From: a candidate division LCP-89 bacterium
GTDB taxonomy: Bacteria > Electryoneota > B3-LCP
Reading direction: 5' to 3'
DNA: 8,624 nucleotides
Assembly (NCBI GenBank): GCA_025774735.1
Contig: JALGZU010000204.1
Coordinates: 1 to 8,624 of the forward strand
Made by a program: the position numbers and the translations under genes. The notes below the pieces were generated by a model that was not told the origin of the DNA, did not search any database, and was given only the letters and a program-made list of their open reading frames with translations. Shown in pieces: positions 1-5,982 of this stretch (the stretch's first letter is position 1; every line of letters begins with the position of its first letter).

Positions 1-1907
1 TTAATGCGGCGGCACATGTCGACGACGATCTTCAGAGGTTCAGCCAAATTTGCTGAAGAAGGTGTATCTACCCCCCTTGAAATTTCGAGTTCTGCGAGTT
101 GTGCCTGTCCCATCAACGGCCCCAGCGCATTATTGATCTCGTGAGCGATGCCTCCGGCGATGTCCACCATCATGGCACGTTTCTCATGATCGATAATCTT
201 ACGGCTCAAGCGGACGTTCGCCAGAGCGGTTAATGCGTGATGCGAAATGACATCCAAGAGATGAAAGTCGCGCAAGCTGAACGGTGCCCCGGATGTCTTC
301 GCTCCCATCAGTAAAACACCGATGGATTCACCGGCTTTCGTGATGGGGAATATAAGCCGATACCCGGACACCAACAGGGTTTGATAATGGGATGTCGAAG
401 GGCTTGGTTCGGATGCCTCCCGCAGCTGAATTGGGGATGCCGCCAGGTCGTTGAAAAATTGCAGATCAATTTCTTCGGGGATGCATTTCCTCTGAGAAGG
501 GATGTTCCACTTTCCTTCGAAGTCTCTGGTGATCAAGGTGGCTTTCTCGATTTTCAGGAGTAGTGGGAGTTTTGCCGTGAGAATTTCGACAATCGCTTTT
601 TCCTCCAGTGCCCCCGACAGTTCCTGCCCGAGTTCCTGTATGGCCTGCCGATCGCTGAACCAGTCACTGTAGTAGAATTTATCCACGAACGTCCGAATTC
701 GACTCATCAAACCCAGCACGGCGAACGATAAGGTGATACCCATAACGGCCACTAACAGGAAAAGTGCAAAAATATTCTTTTCGATGACATAATCGATGTT
801 CAGCAGTACACCGGTCAAAAGGAGGTAAAAAACCAGTCCTACGGAGATGATATATACCACCGTTCGCGATAAGACCCATTCCAGTTTCAGCATATGGAAG
901 GACGCCACTGTCATCCCCCAACCCACCGGGACAATCAAGATCATACCCAGAGCCGCCCACAGAGGCACCAGCGCATCAACTCCCACAGTTACGGGCAGCT
1001 TATAAAGCAGGGTGAACGGCGCAATGCCGATGACTGTACAGATGAGCAGCCAGCGTGTGCGATTCCTTTCCACATCATTATCCGGTCTGATGCAGAGGTA
1101 AATCAAACGGGCAACAGCTCCGGCGATAAACAACAAGAGGAGAGAATTGAATCCGTACCTGAAGATCTCTTCATACCGTTGTATCGACAGAGGATCGACG
1201 TCGCGATAGGCTTTGATATAAGTGAATGCTAACAAAGAGAAAATGAAAATCATCGGGAGGTAAGGGAGGATTGTGCGGATCATTCTTCCCTCGGCAATCT
1301 GGATTTGCCGGGGAAATCGCAAAATAAAGTCGAGAAAAGCGGCGGGAACCATGCAGTAGGAAAACAACCAGGAAGCGGTGTACAGGTGGTGGATGACGAT
1401 CGGCTGAAAAATATTTTCGTGGCTGAAGAGGATAATGGCTATACCGGTGGCTGCATTCAGCCTGAAAAACGATCGTACCGTCGGATCGCGGTTTCCCGAC
1501 CACCACACCATCACGCCGACGGAAAGAAAGATCAATCCGAGAATTAGGTTTAAAAGCACAAAGCCGATGGAAAACGAACGCGATGGCATTACATATAACA
1601 TTAATGGCATACCACCACGGTTTACACGAATCTCAACCGGGATTTCGAGAGCAATTCCTCGCAAAAGCCAGTTTGCCTGGGCCGCATTGACAATTTTGAC
1701 GGAAGCGACAGATGCAAGCACGTCTCCCCCAAGAATCCCGGCGGAATCTGCGGGAGAGCGCTTCTCAGTTAGAACGACCATCACGTTGCCGTTCTTTTCC
1801 TCCACCTCGAAATCGAATCCCTCGCGGTTGAAGAGGTTTACCGTTCCGGTAATGGCCACCGCGATAAATAGACAGAGAACGATCCCATGACGTAAATTAA
1901 TCTCCAA
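1..1907 (-). CDS. Sensor histidine kinase: PDZ-like, ~10 TM segments, GAF-like, HisKA (3' end outside window)
   Basis: A continuous reading frame of 635 codons runs leftwards off the window. Residues 7-25 form a first membrane helix. Residues about 33-108 resemble a PDZ domain (SPADSAGILGGDVLASV), placed outside the cytoplasmic membrane. Residues about 112-402 hold roughly nine more hydrophobic helices. About 416-570 is a GAF-like region (RLIFPITKAGESIGVLLMG), followed by the HisKA H-box IAGGIAHEINNALGPLMGQ with phospho-acceptor His589. The ATP-binding domain must lie beyond the left edge. No ATG is suitably placed. I chose a TTG start at 1907, preceded by GAGGAAGAG, which overlaps the upstream regulator by 11 bases and suggests translational coupling. 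The regulator immediately upstream is the obvious phosphotransfer partner. The PDZ plus multi-TM layout recalls the ComP type of sensor (family knowledge). The ligand is unknown, and the PDZ assignment is by eye. Confidence 0.88.
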   Translation of the reverse strand, partial: MEINLRHGIVLCLFIAVAITGTVNLFNREGFDFEVEEKNGNVMVVLTEKRSPADSAGILGGDVLASVASVKIVNAAQANWLLRGIALEIPVEIRVNRGGMPLMLYVMPSRSFSIGFVLLNLILGLIFLSVGVMVWWSGNRDPTVRSFFRLNAATGIAIILFSHENIFQPIVIHHLYTASWLFSYCMVPAAFLDFILRFPRQIQIAEGRMIRTILPYLPMIFIFSLLAFTYIKAYRDVDPLSIQRYEEIFRYGFNSLLLLFIAGAVARLIYLCIRPDNDVERNRTRWLLICTVIGIAPFTLLYKLPVTVGVDALVPLWAALGMILIVPVGWGMTVASFHMLKLEWVLSRTVVYIISVGLVFYLLLTGVLLNIDYVIEKNIFALFLLVAVMGITLSFAVLGLMSRIRTFVDKFYYSDWFSDRQAIQELGQELSGALEEKAIVEILTAKLPLLLKIEKATLITRDFEGKWNIPSQRKCIPEEIDLQFFNDLAASPIQLREASEPSPSTSHYQTLLVSGYRLIFPITKAGESIGVLLMGAKTSGAPFSLRDFHLLDVISHHALTALANVRLSRKIIDHEKRAMMVDIAGGIAHEINNALGPLMGQAQLAELEISRGVDTPSSANLAEPLKIVVDMCRRI

Positions 1908-3261
1908 GCTCTTCCTCTTCGCTCTTGTACTCGGCTAATAAGCGGTTTAAATGCGTTCGACCGATCCCCAACCGCTTGGCAGCTTCGGTCTGGTTCCCCC
2001 CGCATTTCGCCAGGGCGTCATAGATATGCTGCTTCTTAAAATCGTTCATCGCCAGCGCCAGGTCAGATGCGGAAGATTCCGGTCGTCCCCCCGAAATTGT
2101 GGGGAAGGAAAGCCAGAGTTGGCGAGGAATTCGGCGGCCTTCCGAGAGCAGGGCGATCCGTTCTATGTGATGGATGAGTTCCCGTATGTTGCCCGGCCAG
2201 GGGTAGCGCATCAGTTTGTCAACTGTGTCGTCATCGGGACCGTCGAATGGCCTGCCGTAGGCTTTTACGCAGCGTGTGAGCGTGCTCTCGATAAAAATGG
2301 GCACATCCTCCGGGTGCTCCCTTATGGGAGGCAGTCTGAACCGGAACGTGCTCAGCCGAAAGAACAAATCCCTGCGAAAACCACCCCTTTCCAACTCCTC
2401 ATCCAGATCGCGGTTGGTGGCGGCGATGATGCGGCCATCAAAAAGCAGCATTTGAGTTCCACCCACCCGTTCGAAAATCCGGTTCTCCACCACCGTCAAC
2501 AGCTTCGCCTGGCAGGCTGCGGGCAACTCTCCGATTTCGTCCAAAAAGAGCGTTCCCCGTCCGACGAGTTCCAATTTACCGGCTTTACGTGCATGTGCCC
2601 CGGTAAAGGCGCCTTTCTCGTGGCCGAAAAGTTCGGATTCAAAAAGACTTTGCGTAATTGCCGCGCAATTGATGCAGACGAAGGGTTCTTCCGCTCGAGA
2701 CGAATTGGTGTGGATATGCTGAGCCAGAATCTGCTTTCCTGTGCCCGTTTCACCCTCCAGGAGCACCGGATGATCGCTCTGGGCGACCTTCTGGACTTCC
2801 GTCAGAAGCGTTTTGATCGCCGGACTATCCCCGAGAAATTTTGTCTCCTCCACTCGCGTTAACTGCTTTAGCCGAACGTTTTCTCGCTGAAGCTCCTGCG
2901 TTTCCAGAGTCCGCTTGATGACGGCTTCCAAATGGATTACATCGACCGGTTTTACCAGAAAATCGGTTGCGCCGTATTTCAGAGCCTCGACGGCTTCCGG
3001 GATGGTCCCCTCGCCGGAAACCATGATGATGGGAAGCCGCGGGTAAAGGCCCTTCCAATTCTTGAGGAGTGACAATCCATCGGTATCCGGCAGACGCAAA
3101 TCCAATAAGATTAAAGAAAATTGATCCGGTTTTAAGAGATCTTCAGCCGCCCGCCCGTTCTCTGCCCCTTCCGTTTGGTATCCCAGGCCGGACAACTGAC
3201 TTTCCAGGGTTTGGCGGTATATGTCGTCGTCATCGACAACGAGGATTCTATCAGACGCCAC
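1897..3261 (-). CDS. NtrC-family sigma-54-dependent response regulator
   Basis: This 454-residue protein has the full NtrC layout. The receiver domain is at 1-120, with acidic residues Asp10-Asp13, phospho-acceptor Asp54 (LILLDLRLPDTDG), Ser82 and Lys104 (FLVKP). The AAA+ sigma-54 activation domain is at about 142-372, with Walker A GETGTGK (170-176), the sigma-54-contacting loop GAFTGA (217-222), Walker B TLFLDE (237-242) and the arginine-rich segment RRDLFFRL (296-303). A Fis-type helix-turn-helix lies at about 420-442 (GGNQTEAAKRLGIGRTHLNRLL region). All key residues are present, so it should be an active enhancer-binding protein that hydrolyses ATP to open sigma-54 promoters once phosphorylated. 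The start is GTG at 3261, five bases after AGGAGG. An overlapping ATG two bases upstream is in another frame. It is the first gene of an operon with the overlapping histidine kinase. A sigma-54-like promoter lies in the divergent spacer. Confidence 0.96.
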   Translation of the reverse strand: MASDRILVVDDDDIYRQTLESQLSGLGYQTEGAENGRAAEDLLKPDQFSLILLDLRLPDTDGLSLLKNWKGLYPRLPIIMVSGEGTIPEAVEALKYGATDFLVKPVDVIHLEAVIKRTLETQELQRENVRLKQLTRVEETKFLGDSPAIKTLLTEVQKVAQSDHPVLLEGETGTGKQILAQHIHTNSSRAEEPFVCINCAAITQSLFESELFGHEKGAFTGAHARKAGKLELVGRGTLFLDEIGELPAACQAKLLTVVENRIFERVGGTQMLLFDGRIIAATNRDLDEELERGGFRRDLFFRLSTFRFRLPPIREHPEDVPIFIESTLTRCVKAYGRPFDGPDDDTVDKLMRYPWPGNIRELIHHIERIALLSEGRRIPRQLWLSFPTISGGRPESSASDLALAMNDFKKQHIYDALAKCGGNQTEAAKRLGIGRTHLNRLLAEYKSEEEELGD

Positions 3262-3266
3262 ATCAG

Positions 3267-3272
3267 CCTCCT
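3267..3272 (-). promoter_or_regulatory. Ribosome binding site deciding the GTG start of the response regulator
   Basis: On the minus strand AGGAGG sits five bases before GTG 3261. The nearby ATG (3263-3261) overlaps that GTG but opens a different frame, so the Shine-Dalgarno spacing and the receiver-domain sequence decide for GTG. Confidence 0.8.
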
Positions 3273-3376
3273 TTTACGAAAATCTGAAGTGCATACGCCG
3301 GGTTAGAGGAAATTGAATAAGCGGCAAAGATCCCGCCGAGCAGCCTTTCCGAATAAGGGAACAGGCGTTAAATTAA

Positions 3377-3405
3377 ATCATAGTGAATTTTAGCGCAAAA
3401 GTCAA
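3377..3405 (-). promoter_or_regulatory. Sigma-70-type promoter of the regulator-kinase operon
   Basis: Read on the minus strand, TTGACT (3405-3400) and TATGAT (3382-3377) each match the -35 and -10 consensus at five of six positions and are separated by exactly 17 bases. Transcription would start near 3370, giving a leader of about 110 bases before the GTG start at 3261. Position, strand and spacing all fit housekeeping expression of the two-component operon. Confidence 0.7.
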
Positions 3406-3472
3406 GAGAAGAATTTGCTTAAGGATGATTTAATGAAACCTGAGAAAATAGCGCCAGGCTGTCTGATATTTG

Positions 3473-3484
3473 ATACAACTGTAT
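3473..3484. promoter_or_regulatory. Candidate enhancer palindrome
   Basis: ATACA-AC-TGTAT is a perfect inverted repeat with five-base arms. Its centre is about 98 bases upstream of the start site predicted from the sigma-54-like promoter, which is a normal distance for an NtrC-type activator site. The arms are short and a match like this could arise by chance in AT-rich DNA. The link to the neighbouring regulator is inference. Confidence 0.25.
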
Positions 3485-3549
3485 GTTGGGAGAAACAGCT
3501 ATTAAAGGCATGGAGAATCATAACCATTTTGTTATCAGCATATTAGAAT

Positions 3550-3566
3550 TTGGCACAAGCTTTGTT
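3550..3566 (+). promoter_or_regulatory. Sigma-54 (-24/-12) promoter candidate
   Basis: TTGGCACAAGCTTTGTTT matches the sigma-54 pattern TTGGCAC-N5-TTGC closely. The -24 block TTGGCAC is exact. The -24 GG (3552-3553) and the -12 G (3564) are separated by the required ten bases. The only departure is T instead of C at the second -12 base. Transcription would start near 3577, about 160 bases before the FG-GAP gene. A sigma-54 activator gene lies immediately on the other side of the spacer. Confidence 0.55.
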
Positions 3567-3649
3567 TCCCTGTAAGGTAGCCAATTTGTTTGAATCAATG
3601 TCGTCGGAAAAGTATCAGCACACGTGATGAATACCAGTTAAACCATATT

Positions 3650-3666
3650 CCATTTCAAAAAAATGG
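3650..3666 (+). other. Small hairpin in the leader of the FG-GAP gene
   Basis: CCATTT and AAATGG can pair around a five-base loop (CAAAA). The stem has only two GC pairs and is not followed by a T run, so it is not a convincing terminator. It may have no function. Confidence 0.2.
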
Positions 3667-3735
3667 AGAAGTAAATTGTATCTTTTCAGTTGGGCGGATA
3701 ATGAAGATTTTAATAATACAGAGAAAGGGTATAAA

Positions 3736-4038
3736 ATGAAAAGCGTCATAATTATTTCGCTGGCATCTCTTTTATTGCTGGCCGGAAATGCCCTCGCCTT
3801 TGAACCTCTTTTCGACGCCAGGATCGACTACGGGGCCGGGAATTTTCCCACTTCAGTTTTCGCGGTTGACCTCGATGGCGATGGCGACAATGACCTGGCC
3901 GTGGCTAATAATTTGTCCCACAATGTCTCGGTCCTTCTGAACAACGGTGACGGGACATTCCAGTGGGCGGTTGATTATGGGGCCGGGTCTTATCCTGCTT
4001 CAGTTTTCGCGGTTGCCCCACAGCCCTGCTGTGGGTAG
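3736..4038 (+). CDS. Truncated FG-GAP/VCBS repeat protein
   Basis: The ATG at 3736 follows GAGAAAGGG and opens a clear signal peptide (residues 1-21, MKSVIIISLASLLLLAGNALA). I prefer it to the in-frame TTG at 3676, which would place charged residues before the signal. The mature part has one complete FG-GAP/VCBS repeat with the calcium-binding motif DLDGDGDNDLAVAN (residues 45-58) and VSVLLNNGDGTF. The start of a second repeat follows 49 residues later (YGAGSYPASVFAV). That repeat breaks off after FAV and is replaced by APQPCCG-stop, which is encoded by a palindromic intergenic element (4017-4035). FG-GAP proteins are normally several hundred residues long beta-propeller surface proteins, so these 100 residues are probably a remnant without a complete propeller. 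A real short secreted protein cannot be excluded. Confidence 0.65.
   Translation: MKSVIIISLASLLLLAGNALAFEPLFDARIDYGAGNFPTSVFAVDLDGDGDNDLAVANNLSHNVSVLLNNGDGTFQWAVDYGAGSYPASVFAVAPQPCCG
4015..4035 (+). repeat. Palindromic intergenic element, copy A
   Basis: CCCACAGC-CCT-GCTGTGGG forms a perfect eight-base-pair stem at 4017-4035. It shares the core GCCCCACAGCYCTG with three other copies downstream. This copy lies inside the end of the FG-GAP reading frame and supplies its last codons; TAG follows at once. The left part found in the other copies (GCAGGTG) is missing here. Confidence 0.6.
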
Positions 4039-4100
4039 TAATCGCCCAATTATACCTGCAGCCCCGTTGAAAATATGAACAATCGAAAGGGGGTGTTAAA

Positions 4101-4598
4101 ATGGTTACGAAAATGCGTGTCTTTGTCCCGCTTTTAACGCTGGCGATGGCTGCCGTTATATTCCTCTTCAGCGGCTGCACCCTGGGCGGTCTGGCCCTCG
4201 GTTCCCACCTAGACCGGATCAATACCGATACCACCCGCGTAAGCCTGGAGAGCCTCACCTACTACATCCACCCTGATACCTGCGAAGTCGAGAAAAATGA
4301 TCGTGTCCTCATCGTGCTGAATTCCGGTCAAAGTCTGGAGGGCAAAGTGAAGGAAATCGACCGGGGCAACACCATAAACTTAGTGGTCGAAGGCAGGCAG
4401 GGGACCCATTATTACAGCAGAAGAGTCGACGTGCAGTGGGCAGACATTCAGAGCATCTCTGTTATTGACAAACCAATTGAATCACGTCTCCTCGTGACAG
4501 CCTTCGGAGTCGTAATTGATATTGGGGTGGCTGTGGCAATATGGATGTATGGAGATAGCCAGGCATACGGTGGTGGTATGGGTAATTGGGGGGATTAA
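4101..4598 (+). CDS. Small lipoprotein with barrel-like domain and C-terminal membrane helix (duplicate 1)
   Basis: A 165-residue protein with no name I recognise. It starts at ATG 4101 after AAAGGGGGTG. Residues 1-25 are a lipoprotein-type signal with lipobox FSGC (Cys26; Phe at -3 is somewhat unusual). A glycine-rich stretch, TLGGLALGSHLDR, follows the cysteine. Residues about 64-124 look like a small beta-rich, SH3- or Sm-like domain (NDRVLIVLNSGQSLEGKVKEIDRGN, then VQWADIQSISVI), a pattern seen in uncharacterised FCB proteins. Residues 129-150 are a hydrophobic helix, and the end is glycine-rich (YGGGMGNWGD). The next gene is a close paralogue: the signal and core are nearly identical, but this copy has six extra residues before Cys61 and a different tail. 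Its role is unknown; it is probably anchored in the envelope. Confidence 0.85.
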   Translation: MVTKMRVFVPLLTLAMAAVIFLFSGCTLGGLALGSHLDRINTDTTRVSLESLTYYIHPDTCEVEKNDRVLIVLNSGQSLEGKVKEIDRGNTINLVVEGRQGTHYYSRRVDVQWADIQSISVIDKPIESRLLVTAFGVVIDIGVAVAIWMYGDSQAYGGGMGNWGD

Positions 4599-4601
4599 TT
4601 C

Positions 4602-4625
4602 GCAGGTGCCCCTCAGCTCTGTGGC
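4602..4625 (+). repeat. Palindromic intergenic element, copy B
   Basis: GCAGGTGCCCCTCAGCTCTG followed by TGGC shares the core of copies A, C and D. The stem CCTCAG/CTGTGG has one mismatch and a very short loop, so this copy is degenerate. It begins four bases after the stop of the upstream lipoprotein gene. A further small hairpin, GTCC-TTC-GGAC, lies downstream at 4645-4655. Confidence 0.5.
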
Positions 4626-4720
4626 AAAGCCATCCTCAATAGGAGTCCTTCGGACCTTCGGGGCTGGGGGCAGGTATGCTTCCTTGTTGAAGGTATGGAC
4701 AACCAAAAGGGGGTGTTAAA

Positions 4721-5194
4721 ATGATTACGAAAATGCGGGTCTTTGTCCTGATTTTAATACAGGCGATGGCTGCTGCTATATTCCTCTTCAGCGGCTGCAC
4801 CCTGGGAGGTCTGGCCCTCGGTTCCCACATAGACCGGGTCAATACCGACACAACCACTGCAAGACTGGTCTATCCTGATACATGTGAAGTCGAAAAAAAT
4901 GATCAAGTCCTTATCGTGCTGAATTCCGGTCAAAGTTTAGAGGGCAAGGTGAAAGAAATCGATCGGGGTAACGCCATAACTTTAGCGGTTAAACGTATGA
5001 GGCATTCCTCCTATTCCTATAGTAGAAGAGTAGAAGTGCAGTGGACAGAAATTCAGAGCATCTCCGTTATTCACAAACCGTATGTAGCACGTCTAGTCTT
5101 AACAACTATCGGAGCTGCAATCGATATTGTGGTGGCTGTGGTAATAGTGCCTGATTTAATAGAGCTTTCCAGGTACAAAGGGACTGGTTTGTGA
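4721..5194 (+). CDS. Small lipoprotein with barrel-like domain and C-terminal membrane helix (duplicate 2)
   Basis: A 157-residue paralogue of the preceding gene. It has the same lipoprotein signal (FLFSGC, Cys26), the same TLGGLALGSHIDR stretch and the same core PDTCEVEKNDQVLIVLNSGQ (53-72), then SLEGKVKEIDRGN and VQWTEIQSISVI. It lacks six residues between Thr45 and the conserved PDTC motif. The segment around residues 90-101 differs (KRMRHSSYSYS), and after the C-terminal hydrophobic helix (about 124-143) it ends in a basic, glycine-poor tail (LSRYKGTGL). The ribosome binding site is identical to that of duplicate 1. The core is kept while the tail diverges, which suggests both copies are translated and selected. 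The function is unknown, with an SH3/Sm-like fold only inferred. Confidence 0.85.
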   Translation: MITKMRVFVLILIQAMAAAIFLFSGCTLGGLALGSHIDRVNTDTTTARLVYPDTCEVEKNDQVLIVLNSGQSLEGKVKEIDRGNAITLAVKRMRHSSYSYSRRVEVQWTEIQSISVIHKPYVARLVLTTIGAAIDIVVAVVIVPDLIELSRYKGTGL

Positions 5195-5209
5195 TCCATC
5201 ATTCATAGT

Positions 5210-5263
5210 TGCGTCAGGCTTGCGCAGGTGCTCCACCGGTCTGTGGTGGGTTCGCTGGACCTG
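5210..5263 (+). repeat. Palindromic intergenic element, copy C
   Basis: TGCGTCAG at 5210-5217 is shared with copy D. It is followed by GCAGGTGCTCCACCGGTCTG and TGGTGGG. CCACC (5233-5237) pairs with GGTGG (5245-5249), and an outer pair CAGGT (5225-5229) / ACCTG (5259-5263) can close a nested stem. It begins 15 bases after the stop of lipoprotein duplicate 2. Confidence 0.55.
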
Positions 5264-5337
5264 TTCCAATCCCCAGCATGCCCCGTCTGTACCAGCCAGG
5301 GTATGGCACCTACTAATCTCGTAGAAATGGAGGTTGT

Positions 5338-5847
5338 ATGAGACAATTTCTGATCCTTGCCGCGCTTCTCCTCGTTCCTTTTGCACTATCAGCGGCTGAC
5401 TCAACGGATGCATCTTTGCTTCGCTCCGGCGACCGAATCCGTTTCTGGTTCGGGAAAACCGACGTCCCCGACCATGGCATTCTCTCGTCCATTGGCAAAG
5501 ATTCAATCGTGGTCAAGAACGAAACGGTGCGGGCATTCTGGATTGAAGACATTTCCGATCTTCATCGCTCCACTGGAAAGAAAGGCCACCCGCTGACCGG
5601 CCTGGCTATCGGTCACCCGCTGACCGGCCTGGCTATCGGTTGCGGCGCGGGCCTTATAATTGCCTTCGCGGCTGCAAGTTCGATTGACTATAGCGGTGAC
5701 TTTGGCCCTAGTGGTTCTGACATTCAGAGGGGAATCATTGTTGGTGTGGGGACTTTTGCCGGATGTGCGATATTTGGCACGGCGATCGGGGCCGCATGGG
5801 AGACAGAGCGCTGGGAGCCGGTACGTCCCTGGCCCCCCACACGGTGA
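5338..5847 (+). CDS. Small exported membrane protein with barrel-like domain and glycine-rich helices
   Basis: A 169-residue protein of an uncharacterised type. The ATG at 5338 follows GGAGG at five bases. Residues 1-20 are a signal peptide (cleavage near SAA). About 28-80 is a small beta-rich domain: GDRIRFWFGK, GILSSIGKDSIVVKN, FWIEDISDLHRS. About 83-115 and 131-154 are glycine-rich hydrophobic helices, the first containing an exact nine-residue duplication (HPLTGLAIG twice). It ends TERWEPV followed by RPWPPTR. Proteins I remember from FCB and Gemmatimonadetes genomes share this layout, including the TERWE motif, and continue into a short beta tail after it. The proline-rich end here may therefore result from a frameshift. 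The layout (signal, small domain, membrane end) resembles the two lipoproteins upstream, so distant relatedness is plausible. Its function is unknown. Confidence 0.85.
   Translation: MRQFLILAALLLVPFALSAADSTDASLLRSGDRIRFWFGKTDVPDHGILSSIGKDSIVVKNETVRAFWIEDISDLHRSTGKKGHPLTGLAIGHPLTGLAIGCGAGLIIAFAAASSIDYSGDFGPSGSDIQRGIIVGVGTFAGCAIFGTAIGAAWETERWEPVRPWPPTR
5587..5640 (+). repeat. Perfect 27-bp in-frame tandem duplication
   Basis: Positions 5587-5613 and 5614-5640 are identical at all 27 bases and encode HPLTGLAIG twice. The lack of any silent difference points to a recent slippage or duplication event. It lengthens the first glycine-rich helix by nine residues. Confidence 0.95.
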
Positions 5848-5861
5848 TCAGTTGGGTGTCG

Positions 5862-5919
5862 TGCGTCAGATCCTGTCCCGCCCCCTGGTTCGGGCAGGTG
5901 GGCCACAGCTCTGCCGGGG
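5862..5919 (+). repeat. Palindromic intergenic element, copy D (longest)
   Basis: This copy starts with TGCGTCAG (also in copy C) and contains an extra stem, CCTGTCCCG (5872-5880) with CGGGCAGG (5891-5898). The shared core GCAGGTGGGCCACAGCTCTG and CCGGGG follows. GGCAG (5893-5897) can alternatively pair with CTGCC (5911-5915). It lies 15 bases after the stop of the small membrane protein and about 130 bases before the phosphatase gene. Confidence 0.6.
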
Positions 5920-5982
5920 CGAGAATCCTCTATAAACGTACTTTCACAGCGGCGAATTTTTTGAGAGGAATATTGTCTGAAT

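Larger units (their letters stand above)
3262..3735. other. Divergent regulatory intergenic region, AT-rich, no gene
   Basis: This 474-base spacer separates the minus-strand two-component operon from the plus-strand surface-protein genes. It is visibly richer in A and T than the flanking genes, and I found no convincing coding frame in it. It holds the sigma-70 promoter at 3377-3405 (minus), a palindrome at 3473-3484, a sigma-54-like promoter at 3550-3566 (plus), a weak sigma-70-like pair at 3590-3618 (plus) and a small leader hairpin at 3650-3666. Confidence 0.75.
4066..5194 (+). repeat. Tandem duplication of a lipoprotein gene with its leader
   Basis: Two units, 4066-4598 and 4686-5194, align from GTTGAA in the leader through most of the coding region with an offset of 620 bases at the start. 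The 18 bases from the ribosome binding site to the ATG (4086-4103 and 4706-4723) are identical. The units differ by an 18-base in-frame length change and diverge at their 3' ends. Confidence 0.85.

Noticed and set aside
1435..1890. Plus-strand frame of 151 codons
   Set aside because: It is antisense to the membrane and PDZ-like part of the histidine kinase and reads as a serine-, threonine- and arginine-rich sequence without domain features.
1951..2862. Long open frame of 303 codons on the plus strand
   Set aside because: It lies entirely opposite the well-supported sigma-54 regulator, has no recognisable domain and no ribosome binding site, and its length follows from the codon bias of the gene on the other strand.
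3590..3618. TTGAAT-N17-TATCAG as a sigma-70 promoter for the plus-strand genes
   Set aside because: Spacing is right, but each hexamer matches only four of six positions in AT-rich DNA, so it was not listed as a feature of its own.
3676..3735. Extended TTG start for the FG-GAP protein
   Set aside because: It would add 20 polar and charged residues before a typical signal peptide. The ATG at 3736 has a better placed ribosome binding site.
4645..4655. GTCC-TTC-GGAC hairpin as a terminator
   Set aside because: The stem is four base pairs with a three-base loop and no T run follows; it is too weak to be called.
5773..5790. TTTGGCACG inside the small membrane protein gene as a sigma-54 promoter
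   Set aside because: The -24 half matches, but the -12 position reads TCGG in place of TTGC, and it is inside a coding region.
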